Shown in pieces: positions 11,701 through 25,500 of a stretch of 64,000 bases of DNA; the first letter of the stretch is position 1; every line of letters starts with the position of its first letter. Where the stretch lies: the NCBI RefSeq assembly GCF_012273895.1, contig NC_052114.1, positions 3,410,001 through 3,474,000 of the forward strand. Direction: 5' to 3'. This DNA is from Zerene cesonia. Lineage: Eukaryota > Arthropoda > Insecta > Lepidoptera > Pieridae. The translations under genes were made by a program, and so were the position numbers. Below the pieces are notes generated by a model. It had not been told where the DNA came from. It saw only the letters and a program-made list of their open reading frames with translations, and ran no database searches.

Positions 11701-13784
11701 TATAAGCACAGGAAGCAAACGATAAAAGAGATATGAAGACATGATGCGATTATATATTACTAGGCTGTTTAATTAATTTTTTTCAGTGATTACCACCATA
11801 TCTGTTAGAAACTACACTTATTATCAATTTTTGTGATATTCGCGCGAATCAACAGGAAAGTATAAATTACAGTTTAAAGCTTGTCTATTAACATGTGTCA
11901 CGACATGATCGATGCTTTTCGATAATGCTGTTATAGCGAAATTATAATATCGACATGTCTCGAGATATGACAGAATAATACGATGCAAGAGCACTACATT
12001 TCTACATTTTATTATTGTGTTTTGCAATTTTTTGCATCTCAATCTCAATATTTATAAAATCACAGAACTCAGGAATATGTTGTCTATTTCTTGTGTGTGT
12101 ATCTCACTATACACACACACATATTGTCAATTAGTTATCTTTTGTTTTTACGTATTCTTTCTAGCTGAAAAGCTATCTATTTTATAATAGATGTTTAGTA
12201 TTTTGATGTTTGCGAAAAGTCTTGTTTAACATTTACATTCTCAATTTAAAACGTTAAAATTCTTGAGAAGTCTAGAAAAACGACGGCTTTCTAATTGGTC
12301 CATCCGCGACGCTGCAATTACGCACTTTTTAATTATATCCATAATGCGATTTACAATTCCATTGAGCTTTTTATGACTCGCAAGTTTCATTACGCATCGT
12401 GCGGATTTATAGGAATAGGTGCATTCTTTACCTACACGGTTCGTTTAGTATTCTAAGAAGTAATCTAATTTGACACGATATTTATTGCCGGCAATTACGT
12501 GTTGCGTACTCGTTGCCCGGTGACAGTTACATTAATATTCAACAAGTATGCGACGATCCTTTCATATCCCATTATGTTAGGAGGAATGCCATAAGGTCGC
12601 CAATTTGTGGGTCTGGAAAACACGGCGACAGGAATTGCTAATGAAAATTGATAATACTTAGTATAGTATTTTGTCTGTTCGTTAAGTTTGTTGATGGTAG
12701 GTTATGGTAGACTATGGTAGATGCTTAAATGGTACCAGGCAGATTTGTGTTAATTTGTGCAACAAACTACATCTCCACAGGATTTTCCTTTGGTCACACA
12801 AAAGTGGTTTAATAAATCGTCCTATTTGACCCGCATCAATCTGCTGTGAGACCGCATCTGGTTCCGCTATTAGAGTTCTTTGTTGTCTTGTCTGCGGTTT
12901 GCGGTCAGGCCTAGAACTTCACTCTACACGAGCTTTTGCCCCCCGATGATTGTAGGCTATGAAACACTATCCGTATATGTGTTACGTGCTTTGAATAGAA
13001 TGTAACTGTGTTGTTGGTGATGATTGGACAACTATCTCAATAATTATTTTAATTTGCCTCCAACAATCATAATTAAATAGGTGCCGTAATGGTTCAGGGG
13101 TTACAATTTATGCGTTACAGATTCGAGGTGTGTTTTATAAAGAATGCATAATTTATTGCTTATATACTGTAAAGACAGATGCCTGAATGTTGGTTAAAGT
13201 GATGACAACATTTGTTTTATTTACAAGCCCGTCGCGACAACGAGATCTTGAAGTGTTTTTTGCTCCGGGATCTTTTATGAAGGTCTAAGAGCTTCTTCAG
13301 AGTTAAGGTTCTATATTATATAAATTTTATAGTAGCTCTTTAAAAATATTCAATACAATCACTAAAGTACATATAATAGTTAGCTTAGTGCATTAATCAA
13401 ATTATATATAAAACTTAACATTTTTCGTTGTATGACATCATTATGATACATATTAAATTTAGTATGTAATTGTCATATTTATTAAATAAAATACAGACAA
13501 ATAATAATAACAATACTCATAAAACTTAACAAAGCTTTTGAAACCGCGTTATGATGCGATTTTATTATATTATCGGAGTAAGGTTCAGTGGCTTCTAAAA
13601 TTACAGCTGCCCGGTAATCATATAAACCGATCATCAACAGCTAAAGGAGTAAATAGCGATTAGATTAAAAGACGTTAAAGAATAATGGCTTATCCAACGC
13701 CGCGATGGGTTGGCAATACAAGCTCAATATAGCGTACATTAAACGTTTTCGAAATTTACTACTATATTTTTCATTAGTTTATTA
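8740..13784. other. Long unique non-coding region, repeat-poor
   Basis: No exon of a recognisable family and very few repeats were found over 5 kb. Parts such as 9150-9370, 10500-10570 and 10680-11100 have more balanced composition and many 'TAATTA/ATTA' and 'CGATCG'-like motifs, which resembles regulatory rather than decayed DNA. It may belong to a long 5' intron of the GOPC-like gene or to an intergenic regulatory domain. The open frame 9174-9389 shows no domain. Confidence 0.4.
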
Positions 13785-13987
13785 TCCTACTAATATTATA
13801 AATGCGAAAGTTTGTAAGGATGTGTGTGTGTGTTTGTTGCTCTTACACGCAAAAACTGCTAAACCGATTGCAACGAAATTTGGTACGTAGACAGCTGGAC
13901 AACTGGAATAAAATATAGGCAACTTTTTATCGCGGTATTCCTACGGTCTACGGACTTACGCGGGTGAAACCACGGGGCGCAGCTAGT
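13785..13987 (+). repeat. Dispersed lepidopteran repeat, family A (copy 2)
   Basis: Begins 'TCCTACTAATATTATAAATG' and ends 'GGGGCGCAGCTAGT'. It is near-identical in layout to 1711-1890 but includes the extra 5' end 'TAATATTATAAATGCGAAAG', which is also found inverted at 48079-48278. Confidence 0.85.
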
Positions 13988-16087
13988 ATTCTAATATGTA
14001 ACACTGTTTACTTTAAATAATATTTTTGAAAGCGAAGAACACTATACTTCATCGTAAATAGTTAAAGAATAGTCAGCTATAAATAACTCAAATACACAGT
14101 TTCTCCTGAGTCTATTGTGAAAACTTTCTCGAATTCGATAGGTCTATTAGGAAAATATACCAACAGTGACAATTTATAGTATGCCATAAAACGTTTTCAT
14201 ATTTAAATGGATGGTATATATACGCAATAATGTAATCGCTTGTTAAATTAAGCCCACGACGTTAGCGTACAAGCGCATAAGATTAGCATTTTTGTCAAAG
14301 GCATTTAAGCTACACCTGTACCGTGCCGTCACCGTACTAACTGAATTCCAATTACATAGTGTAATACGCCACACGGCTTACAAACGGATAGACGTAGGGC
14401 AAGCATTCAACGAGGTCATTACAAAGTAATAGGAATTTGGCTCGACCAGGATTAGAAATATCGTACGTGACTTCTGAATGCAGAATTGTCATAGGCGTAC
14501 CTTAAATGTTCGCGTTTTCGCAGCATTACGCTCCTTTATCGATGTGTCGTTAACCATTGTGTCTGTGCCATATCCTGTGAGTTATTCGATATGATAGTCA
14601 CCCCGGGTTATGTTGTCACGTTCAGTTCCGTAAGTGAGGGCGTCGGATAGGTCACGCTTGTTGATTCTGAAGACGAGCGGTGGGCTTTGAGATCCGCTGA
14701 AGCGTAGACATCCTCTATCGTTGTGTCTGTGACCGTAAACAGTGTTCCAGACGTGCTGCGTGCAAACCTGTTTCGGCGCATCATATCGGTCTGGGACATG
14801 TTCGTTGTACATTGCTCCCACGTACTACGTTCGTCGCGGAATTCATAATAATTAGTTTAATATTAAAAAAAAAAACAATAATAATTTGGATACTTTTAAA
14901 GACAGTTGTACAGTTATTTAAATCGGAACATGAATTTCGATCCTTTAACCAAAAATACCAGAATTCCTTAGTGTAGTTTAGACTCCCTTCCGATACCAAT
15001 TAATTTAACGGTTTCCAAGAAATGCTACGACCCATTAAATGTGATTATTTCTTGGAATAATTTTGATATCCGTAAATTCGATCCTATTGCTATTACCTAC
15101 GGCTGGCTTCATTTGATTATGGTAATTTTAAGAGCAAGCATTACAAATTTCGATTTTAGAAAAGCAGCCAGAATCATAATCTAACAGTAAGTGAACCGAG
15201 TGACCCATGCTTCTTATATAAATAGGTCTTGCATGTTCGTAAAATCTGAGCCGCCATAAATCCTATAATTATACGGTGTATTAGTCATACCAAATAAATA
15301 TTTGGGCGTGCAAGACACGTTCACATTTAGCGTGTCGTGATATAAAAGAGTTATCCTTGTACCATCGATACCCTAGACTTGCATCCTATTCTTTATTTAA
15401 TACGTGGGTTGACATTTTCGGGTCGCACTTTAGTCATTGATTTAGATCTGTGTTTCCGCGTTTGTTTCGCCATAAAACTTTCACAAATTTCGGCAACGAT
15501 TCGTGCCTGAAACTTGAATGTAATCTAAGGTCGGTATGCAGTGGCAGGATGAAGCGGTAATTCGATACGGGATGTTAATCTGAATGCATTACTTTCGCGT
15601 ATCGTCATTCGGCTGGGCATTGTATAGACACGATTCCTAGAAACCGTCGTGTCAGACCTGATGACGACGCGTGCATACTGCCAGGTGCGTTCACGATCCT
15701 AATGTCGCTCGCCTACACAAATGCATTTCACCGCCGTTATATCCCGCACTCGATATGCGAAAATAAACATTATCGTTGACACTGCAATAAGTCTAGACTA
15801 AATGTTTAGTCTTGCTGATGATTGTTAAATGGTCGAATTGCGACCAAGCCAAATGTTTTTATGTACTAGCGTAGTCAATTCAATCATTGGAATGAGATGT
15901 TTTACCACGGTAAAAAATTAGCTTTATGTCACTCCTTAGCCTCATATATTAACATAGCTCCGTTGCGACCTGAAAGAAAGAAAAAAATCACACAACACAT
16001 TTCTAGTATTAGTTAGGATTTACGATATAGTTTATTGTTAAAAAAAATAACAAATGCAGTTATTGTTAACTAACTTATTATTTAAGA
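13988..16087. other. Unique non-coding sequence
   Basis: No supported gene. The open frames at 14582-14999 (-) are not splice-flanked and match no family I know. 14560-14820 is somewhat GC-richer than its surroundings. Confidence 0.4.
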
Positions 16088-16306
16088 ACTAGCTTTCCGC
16101 CCGCGGCTTCGCTCGCGTAGTGCAAGGAAAAAATAGACAGGCATCGCTCCCGTTTCCGTGGAATTTCCAGGATGAAAATTATCCTATGTCCTTTTGTCGG
16201 GTCTCCAACTATCTAAATACCAAATTTCAACAAAATCGATTCAGCCGTTCTTGAGTTATAAATAGTGTAACTAACACGACTTTCTATACATATATATATA
16301 TATATA
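16088..16306 (-). repeat. Dispersed repeat with 'ACTAGCTTTCCGCCCGCGGC' end plus AT microsatellite
   Basis: Starts at the typical 'ACTAGCTTTCCGCC' terminus, contains 'AATCGATTCAGCCGTTCTTG', and ends in an (AT)n run near 16290-16306. This layout is common to short interspersed elements in Lepidoptera. It lies back to back with another repeat at 16307. No coding capacity. Confidence 0.7.
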
Positions 16307-16507
16307 GATAAATCACACTTATCCGTCAATCACGCTGAAACTACTGAACGGATTTTGGGATTTTGATGAAATTTGGTATACAGACAGGGTATGAACTGAC
16401 TTAGGTGATAGGATACTTTTTATCTCGATTAAATGCTCCCTTGGGATAACTAAATCATTTGTAAATGTTCTAATTCCATGCGGGCAAAGCCGCAGGTAGA
16501 AGCTAGT
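16307..16507 (+). repeat. Dispersed repeat ending 'GCAGGTAGAAGCTAGTA'
   Basis: About 200 bp containing 'GATGAAATTTGGTATACAGA' and ending in 'GGCAAAGCCGCAGGTAGAAG' plus 'CTAGTA'. It is similar in plan to family A but a different sequence. A related end occurs at 47891-48010. Confidence 0.7.
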
Positions 16508-18560
16508 AAAACATAATTTTATTGTTCAATCACGCAATACACAATATACAATAAAATTAAAACTTAGTTGAAAATTTTAATTCAAAAGTAATATTTCTGA
16601 AAGCTTAAGTAAACTTATAGTAGTTAAAAAAAATAGTCTAGTTTACTTGGACCGTTTTGTAAAAGCAAGTATCTAGTGCAGGCGGTTGCGGTTCCAGGAA
16701 CTATAAAACTGACTAGACTCGAGAATTATAGTTTGTTTAAAATTACTACAAAATACAAGAGCAGTAATTTCGAGTGAGCCATCGACGTTTCCATTATGCG
16801 TCGAAATTATCGCGTAAATTACAGTCACTGGCGGGGACGTGATGTTCCGTCGGTAACAAAAGTGCAATAGTAAATTGTAATGCGGACAGCATGTGTCCGT
16901 TGGACATGATCTGAGTTTGCAACCGACTTATTCCTTTATAGGGGACTCGTACTGCAAAAGCTTACGAGTTATGATTCAGCGATAATGAAAATTGACGAAT
17001 CGATTGATAGGTAAATTCAGGTTGCGTTTAAAATTCATTTTTGTGTAATTTATGTATACAGATAATTTTACTAAAGGATCGCATTGTTATTTTACGATCC
17101 AAATCAAATACATTAAATTATTACTGTAATTTTTTAAAGAGTTTATAAAACACATTTAAGGAAAGTTGACTGACATTACCACTAGAAACGACTTGATAAA
17201 CGATTTGTGATACGTTTAGGACAGATTAAAGTAATTCTTTAGGATTATTTCGAGGCGGTTCCGTTAGCTTTTATAACGTATCGGACAAATGTCAAAGGAA
17301 GATAAACCAAATTAATTTTACAGTCTTCTACTTGGAACATTTCCAACGGACGAGTGATTGTCCTAGGCGTGTTTATGAATCTCGCTTGTTCGTTGATAAG
17401 GTTTTCAGTGTTCGTCATATGCTTTTCGATAACATGTAGGTTTAGTTTATCCACACCTCGTTATTGCTGTATCTTGCACCGCACGCAACGACTCTTAGAA
17501 AACGCGAACGCATACAACGCTCGCTGTTATTTCCCTCTTGTTAAATGCTCCCAGAATTGAATGCTAGATCGTGACGAATGAAAGCGTATACTGAGAAAAC
17601 AATGCCGACAGCGGACTTGTCTGTTTCGGATGGGACAAGAAAAGTCGAAAGCGACATCCCGCGGTGATTTTGACCACATGCTCTGACAACCCGTTAGGCG
17701 CACGGGTGGCAATGTTTCTCAAACGCCTTACCATTGTTTGCCCTCATTACCGTATACACAAATACGAGACACTTTCAAATCGATACAATCGGTAATGAAT
17801 TCATACTCAATTTTATGGTAATGTATCAATTTACTTTTTAAGAACACGTTGATGGTGTGCAGGTATAACCAGAATTGTAATGAAATACACGCGACAAGCT
17901 ATTTTTTTGGCGTGGGTTTTGATACCGACGCGTCCGCTCAAATTGATACACGCCGACAATTTATTTATTCATTTATAGACGTTTATTGATGAATTTGTAT
18001 GTAAAAATATGTGCGGCGCCCGTTATTTACTTTATTGAATTGCGTTTTTACGAATATATGGTCTGTACTGTGACATGACGATAATAAATAAACTAACTGT
18101 AGTTTTATGTTTTTTTTCGAATTGAGTTTATCTAAAATGTTTTTCCTAAATTTTATAATAGTAATCAAAAAAAAGTAAAGTTTTTTTTCCGCTACCAAGT
18201 GGCCTAATTTGTCTGTAAATAAATTAATTTTATTATGCAGTATTTGAAAATATTTAATTATCATTCTTCAATCATGCTTGCCTGATGTATACATAAGTTT
18301 TTAATGAAATTTTTAATTTCACATATTATTCAAACTTATATCTATAGCATTTTATGTAGGTATGCATGTTAAATAATCTTATTTTAGGATGTAAACACAA
18401 TGTTGCTTCACGTGTAAAAATGGAGAACTTCAGTTTAACGGGAACAGCTTCCGTCCAAATCGTTTTAAATATTTCAGTTAAATAGAATATTACAATACTT
18501 TTTAAAACTGCTATTGTAAAGCTAAGATGTGATTAAGAGATTAATGACGATCTTATTGTA
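16508..18560. other. Unique non-coding sequence
   Basis: No supported exon. The open frames near 16673, 17245, 17354, 17527 and 17983 show no family resemblance. Confidence 0.4.
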
Positions 18561-18890
18561 GTAGTCGAGCATGCTTCGGCACGAATTGCATTGAAGCTCG
18601 CACCGGGGAAGTACCACACCCCCACATAAAACCGGCGTGAAATAATAGCAATATCATGCTATTGTTTTTCGTACGGTGAGTGGGGGAGCCGGACCCTTAC
18701 CCTTCCCAGTGCTTTCCTTCATTCCTCTCATCAATCCTTTCCTAATCCCTTCCCAATTAAAGTCAGCAATCCATTTGTAGAGGCGAAAGGTCTGCAATTG
18801 ACCTTACGCCTCTCCAAATGTTCATGGGCGGTGGTAGCGCTTACCATCAGGCGACCCACCAGCTCCATTGCCGACCATGACATAAAAAAG
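18561..18890 (+). repeat. Lepidopteran SINE/LINE-tail-like repeat
   Basis: About 330 bp with 'GCTCGCACCGGGGAAGTACC', 'GGTAGCGCTTACCATCAGGC' and a C/T-rich middle ('CCCTTCCCAGTGCTTTCC'). This phrase order is one I recognise as a very common interspersed element of moth and butterfly genomes. No ORF. Confidence 0.75.
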
Positions 18891-21800
18891 GTAAGTATGA
18901 ACACACCCTAGTGTTCGTGAGTGGGAGCATCTCATAAGCCTTAAAATACCGTAAGAAATTATACAGTCCGTGTTCTTTCTTCAAAGGAATAATGCTTAGA
19001 AAAGATGCAAGTTATTAACCTTTACTCCGTTTACATTATTCTTGAACAGTTAGCGCGGTGAGGTGTTTGCATACCGAGTGACAATGAGTGAAAAGGCGAA
19101 GGACAATCGTGCCTCCGCAGCTCGCATGCAAATGTGATGAGGCATGCTCTAGCTAGAAGTATGAACAATGTAGTGTGCGGCCGAGACGATTAAACAACCA
19201 CCGCATAACTCGTACGCTTCAAGCCTATCTTTCTTATAAACACTTAGATCTATGAACTTTCTTCTTGTTTGTATGGACAAGTCCTTGTTCCAGTTCTATG
19301 TCTAATTTCGAATTTGAAATAAATTGGCTAAACAAACTTTGCTATCTGTATGCAGTTGAGCATGAGAACAAATAAACAAGCTGTATATATTTAAAAAGGC
19401 ATTACGTCACGTTTAAGACTGTTAAAGATATTTTATATGTTTAAAATCTTCTAAATGGTAGTATAAACAGCATCTGTAATGCTTATTATGTGTACGGCGA
19501 TGTTATCAAATCTTATAAAATCCATTAAATGTTCATATACACTGTATATTTTGATAGCGTAATTACATAAATCAATTATGATTGCATTAGACAACACGAC
19601 ATGTGTGGTCTCATTAAAAATGTACGGACGAGTCCAGAAACGGAGTAGCCACTAAAATGTGACACCTTACGTGTTATTCAAATTAGCTTCAAATTTCAAC
19701 TCGCATCCCGAAAGTGTCGACACAGAAGAAAGGTGATTTATTGTTATTTCTTGGATGAAATTGTATCTTGTTCCGGCGCGTTCAGAGCGGCACGTGCGGT
19801 GGATATTCAAATCGTTTAAACCGCGGGAATCAATCTTCCCGCTTGCGACGTTATCTGCAATCAGAGCCCACATGGAATAACGAGGAGACTATTCTACGAT
19901 CACTCAGCATGTCGTGATCCCGAGTGAAATATATGCAATTAATCGTTATTTAATTAGACGATACTCGTATGCGTTCGGACCACGTGATTGGCGATGTCTC
20001 GGTTAATCGCTTTGGGCCATTCTCTATTGTTGTCGTAATGAATCTTGTTCATTGTCTTGTAATGTAACTGTTCATTTGAAAAGTTCTTATAGGACAGGAA
20101 ACGAGAGCAAAGATATTCGTAGCAGGTTTTTTGTTGTATGGAGCAAAGCAAAGTCACACTTTTACCAAGGTCACGCATTGAACATTTTCGATGTAAAGCA
20201 ATTAATTAGTGACATCTAGCTTTAAGGATAATTGTTTTACATTTACCGCGAATTAATTTGAATATATCAATATTCATATTTATTCTTAACTGGATACGTA
20301 GGTTTTTAATCCTTCAGTATATACGTACGTTTTAATAAAAATAGTTTTGAAAAGACTCGCTGGTGCGATTTTAAATTATTTTTTACGCCTAACGCGGTTT
20401 GAATATCATATTTATTAGCATATAACTTATGCAATTGTCTTTATTTAACAACAAACGATGCTACAACTTCAGAGCGCTATTATGATATTCACAGTCGTTC
20501 GTCAAAATACACACCCACGTCAATATTCAGACGATAATGATCTTGAAATTCACGTAGGCTGTGTTTATTAGTTAATAGGTCTGTCTGTATTGTAGACCGC
20601 TCTGTCTTGGCTGCACTAATGAAAGTTTATATGGTGTAAAATTACCCATTCATCACTGATTCTCGTTTTTATACATTGTGTGTATTTTGAACGAAAATAT
20701 AGAATAACCATTAACATAATTCAATTTATTTATACCAATGATATTATCTGTAAACAACTTTTCGACCAGCTCCCGTGGTTATTACGTGGTCCAATAAAAT
20801 AAATAATCTAGATCGGTCGAAGAACAGAAGGCAAATGAACTACTTGCTTGCATAGTTTATTCACCCATCAAACATAAATTCATCTTTTCTACACTCCACC
20901 GAGGGAATTTGAAACAAAATTTTCAGTTATACGCTAAAACTAAATAAGAATAGATTTCTTCAAAAACTTTGATAAGCCAGATGATCTGAAGAAAATTGAG
21001 ACTGAAGTCCCATAACTTATTCAAATAATACGTAGTAACGAAGTACTCGCAAATCTTAACAAGATGTCAATAAACAGCGAGCATATTCACATGATGCAGT
21101 CGTTCAAAAGCTTATGTAATGTTGCGTAACATCGGGTTATTTCAACGACTACGCATCTCTTGTAGTTCGTATTGACAATTGTTATTTTTAAAGTTTCACT
21201 TTTCTTCCCATTCCGTTCGTCTATACTCGTTGATAAGTTCCATTGTTGGTGAACTTTCTTAAAAGCTACAAAGCACGTCATTAATATGTATCTACCTATA
21301 TTTGGATTATAATATTTCCTTTCAGAATATTGTCATAATAATAACACAGTTATAGTTAAAAACGTTTGTAAATGTAGCAGCGATGTTTCTAAATAAAAGT
21401 TTGTAGGCAGTTTTAAAAATATGTTAAATTAGCATTTAATTGGAATGAGCAGTATGTATATTTTGATATAACATAGATGGTTACAACACGCAACATCCAT
21501 TAATTGAATCCCTATTTGCCTACAAGTGAAACCAAGTTAGGTAATTTGTTACTCAATCGTATCTTTGTAATGATTAAAATGCCCTGGATTTAAGTCAATC
21601 CGTTAGTGTTTGATGCTTCGAATGGCTTCCGAGTTGAGAAATAAAAGAATATTGCAATATTCGTTTGTATCGAAAGCTCTCTATATTTATTGTGTAAGTT
21701 TAACATCAACCTGTAGTCCCATAATTGATAATGTACGTTTTTGGTATAAAAATAATAATATTCAGTATAAGGATATGTTCTTGACCCCTATTTTAATAGA

Positions 21801-22567
21801 GTCACGATTATAAGCGATGTTGAAATAAAATATTCGTATACCTTATCCGGTTTATGATCGATAAATCGTCACCAAAGTTTTCGAATTGTGGTGGTCTGTT
21901 AAATATCCATAAATCTAACATTTGAAAAACCATTTTGCCAATTGTCAATTTATAAATGTTTACCCGCAGGGTTATCACTTGTCTCATCTTTAATATATCA
22001 CACCCACTTTATGAACAATAAATTGTTTAAAAGGAAATATATTCTATCCGTTTGGAGGACGCTGTGTCAGCATTTATTTCTATGGGGGTACAGCCAAGAG
22101 GGTTGTCAGCGCTCTGTGTTATACTTACTAATAACTTGCAATATGTTTATTAAGTTAAGCTTTTCTTTGTTTGTTTGAACGCACTAATGTCGGGAACTAT
22201 TTGGCAATTTCGAAAATTCCTTCACCGTTCTATAGAGTATATATTTACTTCGGGCGAACCCAGAGTGGAAGGTTAGTAAAAAGCGATATCAGTGAAATGA
22301 CGCAAACAAACTAATACGTATTTACACAGGTGTTAATAAAATAACAAATTTAGTTACACACCCACCTATATAATGAATGACCCACACCTATATACCTTTA
22401 AGACTTTTAAATGTATGCAAGCGCCATGATTTATTTATCGCAACAATGACCGTATCTCTCAATCTACGTTTATGGTTTCATCCCATTGTACTCTGATATG
22501 CCATTGCAGTTAACACTACATTTACTGTGAATTACAATAAGAATCAAGTTTCGTTTTTTTTTTTCAG
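18891..22567. other. Non-coding sequence upstream of the first recognised GOPC exon
   Basis: I looked for the conserved N-terminal GOPC exons on the + strand and found none. The region probably belongs to a long intron upstream of the exon at 22568. Open frames near 19667, 19954, 21087, 21610 and 21942 show no domain. Confidence 0.4.
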
Positions 22568-25500
22568 GCAGAGCTTGTGGATATGAGGGCAGATTTAGTG
22601 CAGGCCCGCGCAGGCTCAGCTGGTAATCTCTATTCTACTTTGTAAATAGCTATTAATCTAGTGGCTCGTGTGTCTATTATCTGATCAGATTGCATCGCTA
22701 CTCAATAATTGGAACAAATAACTGATCCTAAATGCGAGATTAGTTTGTGGTTACGGTTTTTCGCTTTACTTATTACATTAGTGTATAATGAAGTGTATTT
22801 GTTAGCGTGCTTTTGGAAAGTGTACGAAATGGTTTGGCCTTTTAAGTTTAGATTCGTTGTCGTTTATTGCTCTCAATGCTGCCAAAGCTTTATGTAATTA
22901 CATGTGTGTTATTATTTTATTACTACTCTGACCTAGATATAAGCAATTTCGCGGTATAATCAAAGCAAATTAGTCGAATACTCGTGATTTATTTCGCAAT
23001 GAAATTAGTACAGTTGAAAATGTCTTGATTACAAGCTAAAACTTTATATATAAAAAAAATCTTGTTTCACTTGGCTTCGTTAAAATTATACTCATTATTA
23101 TATCGGTTATATTATGCTATAATAAATATGTGACATAAAATAACAGATGCAAAGATTTAATCGGTAGATCTTTTTATAATAATTATTTCAATAAAATTTA
23201 TAGAAGGCGTCATTGTAGTAGAAATTTTGCATTACAAACACATATAAAAGTTTGCTTGTACTGTTTTATCCTACACTAAATGATCATCAGAAGTACATGC
23301 AATTTTAATTTTAGTTTTACGACATAAGGGGCAATAACGTATTCCAAAGTTCGTGATAAATACCTGCATGTTTTCCCAAATATTACATTCATGTCTATGG
23401 AGATAAAAACAATAGCTACAGTACTCGCCAAACTATATGGCCGCTCCGAACCTAGACGCATTACTCTGCGCAGAACACGCAATCAGGTATCAGCGGGTTG
23501 TGGAGGCGATATGCAGAGTGGCCATAGAGATTGACGAGTACTGTACTATAATATACAAATTCATTTATATATTAGATATATTTTTTATAATTTTCATCTA
23601 GGAGGTTGTCAAGAGAGCGGCGACATGGCGGGCAACGTGCCGGAAGCGGCGCGGGCGCGGGCGGAGGCCGCTCAGCTTGCGCGAGAGAACGCCACCCTTA
23701 GAGAGACTGTACTCGCCTTACACTCTGAACTCTTTGGTGCTAGGTTAGCTTATTTATTATGCTTTATGGAAATGCACAATATCACGATATTTTCATTATG
23801 TAAACGTTATAAATGGATACAAATGAGGCTGTTTAAATGTTAGCTGTTTACGTATATAATTTGTCAAGTGAATGTCCATCAATGTATTCAGGAGAACCTC
23901 TGTTGTTTTCGGTAACGTCGGTTAAATTAGACACCAAAATGATACTATATTGAGTGTGCGAGTGATCAGTTGTATATAAATAAATAAATAAATGAATAAA
24001 TAAATAAATGAATAAATAAATAAATAAATAATATGGTTTTCAGATTAGCTACGAAATACTTAGATAAAGAACTGGCTGGTCGGATTCAGCAGTTGCAGCT
24101 GCTGGGCAGCGATATGCGCGCTGAGCTTCGGGACTCACTTTGGGCACAGGTAGCTACAAATATTTGATAGAAATCTCTCTTAGATACTTTGTACCATTGC
24201 CTTCTTTCTTGTTCTTTTCTAGTAGTGATTATTTGTGAACACAGCACAGTTGACAATAATCTACTGGAACAAATTAATGTTTCATCTATGTGTGCGTATA
24301 TAGTGATAAGTGAAGTGTATCTATGTAAATTGTAAAGCACGTACGCGTGTGTGTGTGGTGTTCGAGGTGGAGGCGGAGATCCTGCTGCAGCGGCACAAGA
24401 CGCTGGTGCGCGTGTGCCGCGGCACGTCCCCGCGGCCGGCGCGGCCCGCGTCCCCGCAGCGCGCGCGCCCGCGCACCGTGCGCGTGCGCCGCTCGCCGCA
24501 CCTCGGCCTCGGCATCTCCGTCACGGTGCGTATTATTAACAGCTTTTATATTATATTACTAGCTTTTTGCCCCGGCTTCGCCCGTGGTACATATATAGCC
24601 TATGGCCTTCCTCAATATGTGGGCTATCTAACACTGAAATAATATTTCAAATCGGATCAGCAGTTCCTGAGATTAGCACGTTCAAACCAACAAACAAACA
24701 AACAAACTCTTCAACTTTATAATATTAAAGTATAGATTCGCCATTAGATCTACAAGAAAAATTAAAAGAATTTTTCTCTTCTGTAACATAAAATTTCACG
24801 TGTAAATTTAGTGTAAACACTAGTTTAGTGTTTTACTCGAAATGTAAGAATTAAGAACCGATGGCTTGATAACTTTATAAAAAAAAATCCGTTCAAACTT
24901 TTCGTTCAAATGTTTTTATATTTGAGATTACATATTTCGATGGGGTTTTGAAATAAATAAAAAAACATTTCTCTATGATCTCATATGCGCATTTGTAGAC
25001 AAAGAAAAACGTCAAAAATGTTTTGAAATTTTCGGAAACAAGATACAACTGTAGGCCGCCCGACCTGTCATCGTTTTACTAAAACAATATCACTGAAACA
25101 CCGCTTTCCAAGTGGACTCGAAAATAGAAATAAAATTGAGGACAATGCTATTTTATATTATCTTTGTAAATGACAAATACACACATTGTGTGAATTTTTC
25201 ATGACCCTATGACATCTTCTTCGGCTATTTCAATACACAATTAAAGTAAAGAAATTGACGCCCCGATAATATTATTGTGGTATTTCACTTCATTATCTAT
25301 CCTACTTTCATTAAATACTACCATAAAATGTACTCAAACTTACAATTTCAATATAACATGAACAAATTATATTATCTCACAGGGTGGTCGTGAACACGGT
25401 GTGCCGATCCTCATATCGGAGCTGGAAGCGGGTGGGCCGGCCGCGCTCACCGGCCAGTTGTATGTCGGCGACGCTATACTCGCCATCAACGACGTTGACC

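Noticed and set aside
13090..13140. tRNA-like boxes ('TGGTTCAGGGGT', 'AGATTCGAGGT')
   Set aside because: The B box is poor, the stem cannot be paired and no body follows. Too weak to call a tRNA or SINE.
24286..24562. Overlapping Arg/Ala-rich frames on both strands
   Set aside because: They are shadows of the GC-rich GOPC exon 24367-24525, whose phase and similarity fit the + frame containing 'RHKTLVRVCRG'.
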